A stretch of DNA of 64,000 nt from Metellina segmentata. Taxonomy: Eukaryota > Arthropoda > Arachnida > Araneae > Tetragnathidae. This document shows, in pieces, positions 56,005-64,000 of the stretch; position 1 is the first letter of the stretch, and each line of letters starts with the position of its first letter. The notes beneath the pieces are model-generated. The model searched no databases and was not told where the DNA came from. It worked only from the letters and a program-made list of their open reading frames with translations. A program made the position numbers and the translations under genes. The DNA lies in assembly GCA_947359465.1 (NCBI GenBank), contig OX375873.1:137637916-137701915 (forward strand), given 5' to 3'.

Positions 56005-57466
56005 CACTTACTGCCAAAGTTGAGCACGGAGAGGGAAATGTTAATTTCCAGAAGCCAAACTAAATTTTAGAGACTGCAATTTGCTACAGAGGTAGATGGA
56101 AGTATGCAAATGTGTTATGTAAAAGCCAATCACGGTTTCGTGTCGAGAAATTTTCAAAACAAGCAGTCGTATAAGAAGTGCGTATAAGGTATGCATGCAA
56201 GTTCTGTAAAAAGTGTTTTGAACTTTTGTACGAGTAGTTTTCAAGACAGACGTGTTTCTATGGCTTTCAGAAGACGAATGGTAGATAGTGAGCGTTGGCG
56301 TTCTGTGGACCGCCTTGATCAATGCAATCAATCACTGATGTTGCTCTTTTCTTCGGCGTTCATCATTTCGTCATTTCACGATTATGGAAACAATTCCAGA
56401 CAGTTCCGAAGATCTGTGGACGACCGCTCAAGGATTACGACCCCCGCTGAAGATCGATATATTGCTGTTGTAACGAAGCGGAATCGAAGAGCAACCTCCA
56501 CACGTGTGACATCTATGGTTGCAGAGTTCATTGATAAGACGATATCTGCCACTACTATGCACCGAAGACTTCACATAAATGAACTGTACGCCCGGGTACC
56601 ACGAGTTTGTGCTCCTCTATCCGTCCAATCCAGAGGAGCACGATTAAAGTGGTGTCGGCAACATATGAATTGAACTGTGTCTGATTGGGCTAACGTTATG
56701 TCCACGGATGAGTCGAGATTTGCCCTGGAGCCAGATGACAAACGTGTAAGAGTCTGGAGAGAACAAATTACACGCAATCGGCCTCAGAACATCATCGAGC
56801 ATCACGCATTCCGAGGTGGAACCATCATGGTGTGGGCTGGGATTTCGTTGGGTCATCGCACCGACCTGCACATCTATAGACGGGGTTCTGTGACGGCTGT
56901 CCGATATTGGGATGAAGTCCTAGAACCCACTGTGAGATTGTACGCTGAAGTCGTTGCTTCTTTTTTCGTTTTAATGGATGGTAATGCGCGTCCCCATAGA
57001 GCTGGCATCGCCGACGACTACCTGGAGAGTGATGGGATTGCGCGGATGGTTCGGCAGACGTACTCGCCCGATCTTAATCCCATTGAAAATATTTGGGATG
57101 CCTTCGGTCGTGCTGTGTCTGCTCGTTTCCCAGCCCCAGCTGCTTTCACAGAGTTACAAACTGCTCGACAGAAGGAATAGCGATTACTTGACTCTGTAAA
57201 CTTTGTATGAGGATGTCGGTTTTGTTAATTTTTTTGGATTGAAACATCCATTTGTTATTGACTCCAATGCTCTAACCCATCACAATGCTGGATTCTTAAA
57301 CGACTGCCTGTTTTGAATATTTCTCGACATGAAACCGTGATTGACTGTTACATAACACTTTTGCATACTTCCATCTACCTCTGTTGCAAATTGCAGCCTC
57401 TCAAATTCAGATTGGCTTCTGGAAATTAACATTTTCCTCTTCGTGCTTAACTTTGGCCAGTGAAAG
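56005..57466 (+). mobile_element. Tc1-like transposon with long inverted ends
   Basis: TA-flanked. The inverted repeats are long (about 170 bp): left CACTTACTGCCAAAGTTGAG at 56005, right on the minus strand CTTTCACTGGCCAAAGTTAA from 57466. Both continue through TTAATTTCCAGAAGCCAA, ACAGAGGTAGATGGAAGTAT and TCAATCACGGTTTC-like blocks. It encloses a nearly full-length but damaged transposase. Confidence 0.93.
56260..57180 (+). pseudogene. Tc1-like (DD34E) transposase, damaged
   Basis: The transposase of the surrounding element. The N-terminal DNA-binding part spans frame changes: MVDSERWRSVDRLDQ, then in another frame SITDVALFFGVHHFVISRLW plus KQFQT, then TTPAEDRYIAVVTKRNRRAT. A TGA near 56673 stands where relatives have Trp (HMN*TVSDW). 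The catalytic domain is open from 56677: first Asp in MSTDESRF, WREQ, GGTIMVWAGIS, the second motif LMDGNARPHRAG, and the third with Glu in YSPDLNPIENIWD, 34 residues after the G that replaces the usual second Asp (family form DNARPH). So besides the stop and frameshifts it carries a Gly at a catalytic position. The last complete residues are QTARQKE at 57180. Confidence 0.92.
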
Positions 57467-57596
57467 TATTAGAATTTATTAAAACTTTAAATTTTAGAAG
57501 ACTAATTTTTTCAAAGGAGGATCATGACTGGTGAAGCATTTCTTGATTGCTAGATTGCTGCTTTCGAATCGATGTAGATACTTATTTTAGGTAGGT

Positions 57597-57898
57597 GTTT
57601 TAATTTACGTCGTACTGGAACAACACAACGGGCTATCGACGACGGTCCGGAATCGATCCCCTAAAGGAAAGGTCCAAGGACAACACCACGTCATTTTGAA
57701 CCACGGTCAGATGACTATGCAGCATCTGAGTTGGCACCCCACTCCACAAACTTCCACACCACGCCAACGTGAGGACATTTGAGGCCACGATATATTTAAC
57801 GTGCACCATCCCCCTTTGTTTATGACAGTGTTGTTGGATTCGAACTAGCAACCCTCCGGTTGCTAATCCGTAACTCTTCCAACCGGGTCGATGCGGCC
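57597..57898 (-). repeat. SINE, type-2 head, full length
   Basis: Tail TTTTAATTTACGTCGTACTG, body GTTGGCACCCCACTCC, head GTTGGATTCGAACTAGCAAC and CTCTTCCAACCGGGTCGATG. Confidence 0.9.
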
Positions 57899-58133
57899 CC
57901 GTGTACAAAGAGGGCTGGTACACCTTAAATATGCCGTCGCCTCAAATGTACTCACGTTGGCGTGGTGTGGAAGTTTGGAGAGTGGGGTGCCAACTCAGGT
58001 GCTGCATCGTTATCTGACCGTGGTTCAAATTTACGAGGGGTTATTTACGTGGCGGTGTTCCCTTTGGGGTTGATCCCAGACCGTCGTTAATAGCCCGTTG
58101 TTTTCCTCCACTACAATATGAGTTAAAAAAATA
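57899..58133 (+). repeat. SINE, head-truncated, head-to-head with the preceding copy
   Basis: Begins CGTGTACAAAGAGGGCTGGT, body GTGTGGAAGTTTGGAGAGTG, tail CTACAATATGAGTTAAAAAA. It adjoins the minus-strand copy at its head side, making an inverted pair. Confidence 0.82.
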
Positions 58134-58318
58134 CTGTTTTTTGTGCTTAGTTCAGCTTGGTCAAGTATGACACTTGTGCTATATAAACCCAACCCACCAT
58201 AACCGAAACTTAAAATACGATTTCCCATCTGTCTCGTATTGGTTTGTCTGACACAACACTTTCTCATTCGGCCACGAGACTTGCTTTTCGTGGGTATGCC
58301 CACTGCGCTATCAGCCTG
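58134..58318 (-). repeat. Second tRNA-derived repeat family, copy 2
   Basis: Reverse complement of the sequence at 39248-39450: AACCCAACCCACCATAACCG, TCTCGTATTGGTTTGTCTGA, GGGTATGCCCACTGCGCTAT. It directly follows the tail of a SINE. Confidence 0.7.
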
Positions 58319-58483
58319 CGAGTTGTATGCGACTCATGCTCGTGTCCTGTAACATACCCTGGGTGCATTTTTTTCTTGTGTGCTTTTGTCCATTGCTTGG
58401 AGTTTTGTGTTTGAGGAGCATGGTCTAATACGGCCTTTGCGCCTTTAAATAAAAGTGCCTTGTCTGTTCCAACAGATATACAA

Positions 58484-58864
58484 ATATACAAATACAAATA
58501 CAAATATTGACGACCAGCTACAGGCTCAAGCCCAACAAGGCTGGTCCTTTGTTTATGAATTCTCCAATTCCCACTGACTATCCAATTGTGTCTTAAATTC
58601 GTACACTCCCTTTGAATTAACTATATTTTCTGGCAACGCGTTCCAACTGTCTATTACCCTATTAAAGTAGTAGTTTTTCCTTAAATCCCGATTAAAATGT
58701 GTCTTATTCAATTGATACCTATGGCCCCTTGTTCTGTTATCCCTACTGAAATTTAAGCCCTCTGTGTCCCCTTGTTTTACAAACTTGTAAAGCTGAATCA
58801 AATCCCCCCTCCTTCTTCTTCTTTCCAGTGTATACATGTTTAGCTTACTTAAACGTTCATTATA
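58484..58864 (-). mobile_element. CR1-like retrotransposon, short 5'-truncated copy
   Basis: Nearly identical to the 3' 370 bp of the element at 25707-27540, including the ATTTGT tail, the 3' stem and the last ~104 codons of the reverse transcriptase (NERLSKLNMYTLERRRRRGD to SQWELENS). It ends on the right at GTTCATTATA, inside the coding region. The frame is open. Few differences (for example GHRYQLNKTHF against GNGYKLNKTHF) indicate recent activity of the family. Confidence 0.92.
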
Positions 58865-59360
58865 TATGTTCATTATATAACGTCATATGTCGCTAGCGCT
58901 CCCCCCAAGTAACGTACAATGAAGTACATCGCTTGCTTTATGATCTGAAATAAGTTTCAGTGACAAAAATCAATTCCTCGTCTCCATTTCGGTTATTATA
59001 ATAAAGTGGAGACGATATCCATACGACTGTTAATGTTTACAAATTCTCTTCTTCTCCCTGTGACTCAAGCGGAAGATGGGGGGGGGGGAGAGAAATTTCT
59101 TTCAGGAAACGACGCCACTTTAAAATGAATTTCTTTTACTCTATAAATTTCCGCGGAAGCCACAAATCATCAGGAGCGCTATCTTCACAATAGAGTCATT
59201 TTATTGGATGGGGGTATTTTTTACTTTGAGCGTGATTAATGGTTCGCGAGGTGTCAAATGCGATATTCGGCAGGTCGGAAATTTTTTTTTACTTCGGCGT
59301 CAACAAGTTTTTCTTGCTTTTAATATTTTTATTCTTTTTCGCGCCGACCTCCTTCGAAAT
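58865..59360. other. Non-coding, nothing recognised
   Basis: A 10-base G run near 59080. No gene or element ends. Confidence 0.35.
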
Positions 59361-59570
59361 GACCGGGCCGCGGTTATCCAGTGGGTTGCGAGTTCGAAAC
59401 TAGGTTCAACCAAAGACCTCGTATACGTGGGGACTGGTGCATGTTAAATCTTTCGTGACCTTAAATGTCCTCACGTGTGGAAGTTTTTAAGAGTGAGGTG
59501 CTGGCTCAGGTGTTGACCTCGTGATCTGGGAGGAGTTCAAAATGACGAGGATTTGTCTTTCCCTTCGCAA
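59361..59570 (+). repeat. SINE, type-2 head, tail missing
   Basis: GACCGGGCCGCGGTTATCCA, GGGTTGCGAGTTCGAAAC (B box), CAACCAAAGACCTCGTATAC, body ACGTGTGGAAGTTTTTAAGA, ending TCTTTCCCTTCGC. Confidence 0.82.
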
Positions 59571-59832
59571 TCCTTTAGTACTTCTCTTGTGTTTCATTCA
59601 AACCCTTTGGATAAAGAAAGCTCTTTCTTACGGCAAACTTTTTTTTCCGTTTTCACAACATCGGTGGTAGAATTATAACTGTAAGGAAGCTGTATTTTGG
59701 TCGACTCGTTGCTCAAATTGCGATATCTCAGTTTGGTGAATGTTTAGTATATTTCATCTTCATCTGTCACACGCGACGTGTTATCACGTGATGCACCATT
59801 CCATTTCCATTCCACTAGAAGAATCCATTGTA

Positions 59833-60205
59833 TGGTCATCCGGAAAGTTCTGCGGTTTATTTAAATCGAAGCGCACTTTGTTATTATTATTTTGCTACCG
59901 CTGATAAGGAGTGACCTTGATTGAAGCAGATGTGTAAATTTGGTCTTTTCTGCCGACGCTGCATAATTACAGTACGTGTTGTGGTTATATTTTTGTTTCA
60001 CTGCAGTGCTAAGAATGGAGAACCAAAAAGTTCATTTCTATCATATTATTCTGTCATATGTTTCTGATGACACAGTTCGAAGATCGTTTGATAAATTTAG
60101 GCGAGGAAATTTCAGCCTCGAAGATAATGCCTTTTGCTCTCAGTTTATGAAACAACAAAGGTGAAAAATTGTAATAAATCAAAAACCACAGAACCACGTG
60201 TTGAC
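59833..60205 (+). mobile_element. Mariner-like element, internally deleted (tentative)
   Basis: The left side has GTCATCCGGAAAGTTCTGCG followed by GTTTATTTAAATC; the right side, on the minus strand, has GTTCTGTGGTTTTTGATTTA ending near 60197. These are partly matching inverted ends around a short mariner-type coding remnant. The outermost right tip is not preserved. Confidence 0.5.
60015..60164 (+). pseudogene. Mariner transposase N-terminal remnant
   Basis: A 49-codon frame: MENQKVHFYHIILSYV, then SDDTVRRSFDKFRRGNFSLE and DNAFCSQF. Mariner transposases begin with a MENQ..HFRHI-type helix and, some 40 residues later, have a second helix ending in W F.KFR.G.FSLED. Here the two pieces are joined with most of the intervening HTH missing, and the catalytic domain is absent. 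The call is by resemblance; the joined structure suggests an internal deletion. Confidence 0.5.
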
Positions 60206-60862
60206 TCTTAAATCTTAAAATTACTGTCACGGAAAATTAAAAAAATTGATTTATAACATTTTGCTATTTGAGCACAGAATTATACAAAATTGTCTTTCCA
60301 GGCAATGCAAGTGACATCATTTTTTTCATCAAAGAAAGGCTGAATTTCCTGAACCTATTAGAAGCTAAAAAATCTGCAGTATTTACTTATGTTCACACGC
60401 ATTAGTTTAATGTCATTAACTCTGACATTTAGCCGCATGCAACTGCTCGAAACAAGTTTGGTTTTCTCTTCAAACTGGATCATTAAATTAAAGATATGTC
60501 CTTCGAAATAACCCAAAGGAGAGACAATTATGTCGTTCTCTTGGTTAATATTTTTTCTACTTTAGAAGTACCAAACGACAGACACCGAATGATCGTGCTC
60601 TTAACAACCCCAATCTGCAATTATTGTGTTCCTCGTGATTCTTGGTTTTATGGGATATTATCTTTTCATTCGATTGTTTGATCGGTGCAAGAATTCAATT
60701 ACTTTCTTCGAAAGATGGAACATCTGTTTCAATTTGAATAGGATATGAATCAACAAGACATTTTTTCTCAGACCTAAGTAGTATCATTTATACATTGTTT
60801 ACGTGTCGCTCAATTAATACTATACGTCTTTAAAGGTACTTTAGTCACAGGACAACCCTCCA
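60206..60862. other. Non-coding, nothing recognised
   Basis: Background sequence before the palindromic MITE. Confidence 0.35.
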
Positions 60863-60864
60863 AG

Positions 60865-61479
60865 TGGTTCGACACGATATCTTGTCCATCAAGATTTCAC
60901 CGATTTTGCTAATGACAGGATTCCTCATCATCGTATTGGTATTTCTACGTATCGCCACAATGGAGCAACACAACGGCGATCCTATACAAAGGGTAAGGTA
61001 AAGTCATTTGAATTAAACTCGTACTAGAGCAACACAACGGCTATTGACAACAGTTCGGGATCAATCCCCTAAGGGAAAGATCCGAGTTGATCCATTTTGA
61101 ACCACGGTCAGATGACGAAGCAACATCCGAGCTGGCACCCCACTCTCCAAACTACCAAACCCACCCAACGTGAGGACTTTCGACACATTTAAGATGCCCC
61201 ATACGCTTATAAATATCGATGCACTGACCCGGATTCCAAGTAGGAACCTTCCGATCGAGATGCTAACATCTTGGTCGGCGGAACATCACCCGAGGACAGC
61301 ACCACGTAATTTTGAATCGTCAGCATGAAGAACGACAATTGAATTCCGGATAGTGAAGACTGTGGCGGTTTTTTTTTAATGATTATATCGGGTCAGTTTT
61401 CTCTTAGGACGTCCATCAAGACCTGGTCAGTGTTGCTAATGACGAAATACCACGCCGAGGTAACCACCAATAGGGTTAA
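60865..61479. mobile_element. Palindromic MITE interrupted by SINEs
   Basis: Left end AACCCTCCAAGTGGTTCGAC, ACGATATCTTGTCCATCAAG, TTTGCTAATGAC; right end GTTGCTAATGACGAAATACC, GAGGTAACCACCAATAGGGT followed by TAA. The SINE material at 60963-61325 lies between them. TTAA is kept on the right only. Confidence 0.6.
60963..61325 (-). repeat. SINE, type-1 head, with scraps of an older SINE on both sides
   Basis: Main copy about 61003-61281 (TTAAACTCGTACTAGAGCAA, GAGCTGGCACCCCACTCTCC, head reduced to TAGGAACCTTCCGATCGAGA, ATCTTGGTCGG). Flanking scraps GGAGCAACACAACGGCGATC (60963) and GAGGACAGCACCACGTAATT (61292) read in the same orientation, suggesting insertion into an older copy. Confidence 0.75.
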
Positions 61480-62533
61480 AAAGGACAGGAAAAAAGCTCA
61501 CCGCTCCCTCTCTCATCAACATCGGGTCGTCGTTATCATTTACTTTTATTGCATTTCAAGCAGGACCCTCTGTACTGGACAGCTAGGCTCCACAGGATCG
61601 TAAACTTTTAATATTATGTGAGTGTGCAAGATATTTTTTATGACTGGAAGTCTTATCTCTTCTCAGGGAGAAATATCACTTCACAATGTCATCGCTGTTC
61701 AGCGGTACGTACATTTAGGACAACAATCTACTTTCAAGGATGAAGCACCCCATCCAGATTCGAGAGTAAAATTGTATCAGTTTTCTGACCTTTAAAAGGG
61801 GTGCTGTTTCTTTATCCTTCTTTTACAATAAACTCCACAGAATGTGAAGTCCTTAGTGGATAATAACAGGCATTGTAAAAACAATTATTATCTAAAAACA
61901 ATTTTTTTGAACTTCGTGTCTTTCCCTTGTAAACCCAGTGCACAGTTTGTGTGAAATTCCAACTAGTTCATACTAGTGCTGTCCACAGCAGGTCCTGAGT
62001 TCGAATCCTGGTATTAGCGTAGATCACAACACAGGTTAGGAATCTATTTTGAAAATGTAATAGGTTCTGTTCTAACATGCAACGATATGCCCTTGTATCC
62101 CTTTTTCCATCATCTTTGTTAGATTCATAATCTGTCGTTACCTTTAGGATTGATTTGTTTTACTGCTTTCGGAAACTTATCTTGGCCAACTTCATGTTTG
62201 GTTCAAATAAATATAGTTCCTTAACTATAATCTAAGTCTGATATTTGGGATATTTATTGTTTTTAATTTTTTACACGGATACCATGTTTATCGACAAGCA
62301 CGTTTTTCACTGACTTTAATATGTGTACTGTATTTTCTGTGTTCGTTCAATCTTTTTAATAAAATTCGAAGCGCATATTTACTCGCTCAAAAAGTGATTT
62401 TAATACACCTAAACAGATATGGGGTGCCACACAATAATATATTTTGAATACAAATTCAATTTTCATATCTACCGAAATTAAAAATTAAATTACCTTAAGA
62501 CGCTTTTAATAAAATTTCACTTCGCTATAACAT
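61480..62533. other. Non-coding, with a tRNA-like B box
   Basis: GTCCTGAGTTCGAATCCTGG at about 61992-62011 is a good B box, with no matching A box at the right distance; probably a SINE or tRNA scrap. The rest is AT-rich background. Confidence 0.4.
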
Positions 62534-62544
62534 TTCATTGACAA

Positions 62545-62680
62545 TGGTAATTGGTAATTTTTAGTTAACGTCGTACTGGAGCAACACAACGGGCTATTGA
62601 CGACGGTCCGGGAACAGTCCTTTAAGGGAAAGATCCGAGGACAACACCTCGTAATTTTGAACCACGGTCAGATGACGAAA
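62545..62680 (-). repeat. SINE, 5'-truncated, with 11-bp target duplication
   Basis: Tail GGTAATTGGTAATTTTTAGT to CCACGGTCAGATGACGAAA; body and head missing. TTCATTGACAA on both sides (62534-62544 and 62681-62691) shows the truncation happened at insertion. Confidence 0.92.
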
Positions 62681-62919
62681 TTCATTGACAACGGATATGG
62701 AACCTTAGAGAACTGCTTATTAAATTTATAGTTGTTTATGAACATGCTGCAAACAATGCAATAAAATTTTTATGCTTGGACACGCCGTACTTTAAAAAAA
62801 ATGCATCCAATTTCATTATTAATATTTAAAACTTACAGCAAGCCATCGTTTTAAAAATATAAATATTCATATATACTCTAATTTAATGAACTACAAAATA
62901 GCAATTTTCAAGTACACGT

Positions 62920-63568
62920 CCTCCAAATCTGAAGGTTTCTGGTTCGAATCCGGGTCCGGGCGTGGATGTTTGTAAACGTATGGTGTAGAGGCGGCTGGTG
63001 CACCTTAAATATGTCGTGGCTGAAAGTCCTCACGTTGGGTTGGTATGGAAGTTTGGAGAGTGGGGAGCCAGCTCAGGTGGTGCCTCGTCCTCTGACCGTG
63101 TTGCAGAATTAAGAGGTGTTGTCGACGGATCTTTTCCTTAAGGGACTGAGCCGACCAACCGGTATAGTGGTTAAGGTGTTAGCCTCTGGATCGGAAGGTT
63201 CCTGGTTCGAATCCGGGTCCGGGCATGGATGTTTGTAAACGTATGGTGTAGAGGCGGCTGGTGCACCTTAAATCTGTCGTGGCCGAAAGTCCTCACGTTG
63301 GGTTGGCGTGGAAGTTTGGAGAGTGGGGTGCCAGCTCAGGTGTTGCTTCGTCATCTGACCGTGGTTCAAAATTACGAGGTGTTGTCCTCGAATCTTTCCC
63401 TTAAGGGACTGATTCCGGACCGTCGTCAATAGCCCGTTGTGTTGCTCTAGTACGACGTTAACTAAAATTACCATTACCATTACCTTAAGGGACTGATCGC
63501 GGATCGTCGTCAATAGCCCGTTGTGTTGCTCTAGTACTACGTTAATTAAAATTACCATTACTAAATAC
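62920..63568 (+). repeat. SINE, type-1, interrupted by another SINE
   Basis: Parts 62920-63149 and 63483-63568. CCTTAAGGGACTGA occurs at both breaks (63136-63149 and 63483-63496), the target duplication of the inner copy. The head starts inside the B-box region (TTCTGGTTCGAATCCGGG). Confidence 0.92.
63150..63482 (+). repeat. SINE, type-1 head, full length, nested
   Basis: Complete copy: GCCGACCAACCGGTATAGTG, B box GGTTCGAATCCGGG, body, tail TACGACGTTAACTAAAATTACC then ATTACC units. Very similar to the copy at 36917, so recent. 14-bp target duplication (see surrounding entry). Confidence 0.94.
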
Positions 63569-63737
63569 ACGTATAAAGTAAACCTTCCTGATGCTACCTA
63601 TGATGAAACGCTTTCATAGTATTAACACATTTCCCTTCACGAGTGTAAAGTATACACTGAAACTCAATTTTGGGTCAATAGATACGATTTTGTATAGTTG
63701 CACTTCGAAATTAACTTGTTTATTGGTTACGGTAAAA

Positions 63738-64000
63738 TAATTTTAATTACGTCGTACTAGAGAAACACAACGGGCTATTGACTACGGTTTGGGATCTATC
63801 CCCTAAGCGAAAGATCCGAGGACAAAACACGTAATTTTGTACCACGGACAGATGACGAAGTAACACCTGAGCTGGCATCCCACTCTCCATACTCTACACC
63901 AGCCCGTTGTGTTGCTCTAGTACGACGTTAATCAAAAATTACCATCCACACCAACCCAACGTGAGGAACGACAGATTTGTGGTGCAACAGCCGCCTCTGC
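63738..64000 (-). repeat. SINE, runs off the window, with an inserted opposite-strand tail
   Basis: Minus-strand copy (TTTTAATTACGTCGTACTAG, GAGCTGGCATCCCACTCTCC, then CAACGTGAGGAACGACAGAT, CAGCCGCCTCTGC). At about 63901-63947 a plus-strand tail piece (AGCCCGTTGTGTTGCTCTAG to AAAAATTACC) interrupts it. Confidence 0.85.

Noticed and set aside
63229..63432. Open frames of ~67-100 codons repeated at 34758, 36997 and 63229
   Set aside because: They lie entirely within SINE copies and recur only because the SINE recurs; the SINE is a tRNA-derived RNA element, not a gene.

Overview
The window looks like AT-rich, gene-poor animal DNA filled with transposable elements. I found no convincing host protein-coding gene, rRNA gene, canonical tRNA gene, CRISPR array or bacterial operon. 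The mix of tRNA-headed SINEs, many small Helitrons, ZBED-type hAT elements, Tc1/mariner, pogo-like and piggyBac-like DNA elements, CR1-like and jockey-like non-LTR elements points to an arthropod. An arachnid, perhaps an orb-weaving spider, is my best guess; that is an inference from repeat style and not a demonstrated match.

Layout. 0-9 kb: a pogo-like element with GGGG-type ends, a hAT deletion derivative inside SINE debris, two short Helitrons of one family in opposite orientation, and an LTR-like promoter block. 9-20 kb: a Tc1 element with a broken transposase, several SINEs, and TTAA-flanked palindromic MITEs built around ACGAGATATCTCGT. 20-30 kb: a second hAT copy with a perfect 8-bp target duplication, an I/jockey-type zinc-knuckle remnant, a 5'-truncated CR1-like retrotransposon (minus strand) and a Tc1 remnant. 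30-45 kb: Helitrons, a 1.36-kb piggyBac-like element, and a dense SINE cluster with nested copies and a large inverted repeat. 45-64 kb: SINEs, a jockey-like remnant, two more Tc1 elements, a 2.7-kb TIR element with 9-bp target duplications carrying an internal satellite-like array, a second CR1-like copy, a mariner remnant and a final SINE cluster.

The dominant repeat is one SINE family, in about 35 copies or fragments on both strands. It has two alternative tRNA-like heads on one shared body and tail. Several insertions can be reconstructed here: SINE into SINE (13- and 14-bp target duplications), hAT into SINE, the 2.7-kb element into SINE (9-bp duplication), and Helitrons into an older unclassified repeat whose uninterrupted copies elsewhere in the window give the empty site.

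None of the recognisable transposase or reverse transcriptase frames is intact, so the elements here are probably non-autonomous or dead copies that would depend on relatives elsewhere in the genome. The most unusual items are the satellite-carrying element at 51.8-54.5 kb, the two-headed SINE with its recurrent insertion point at the CCCTTAAGGGA stretch of its own body, and the palindromic TTAA-flanked MITE family.
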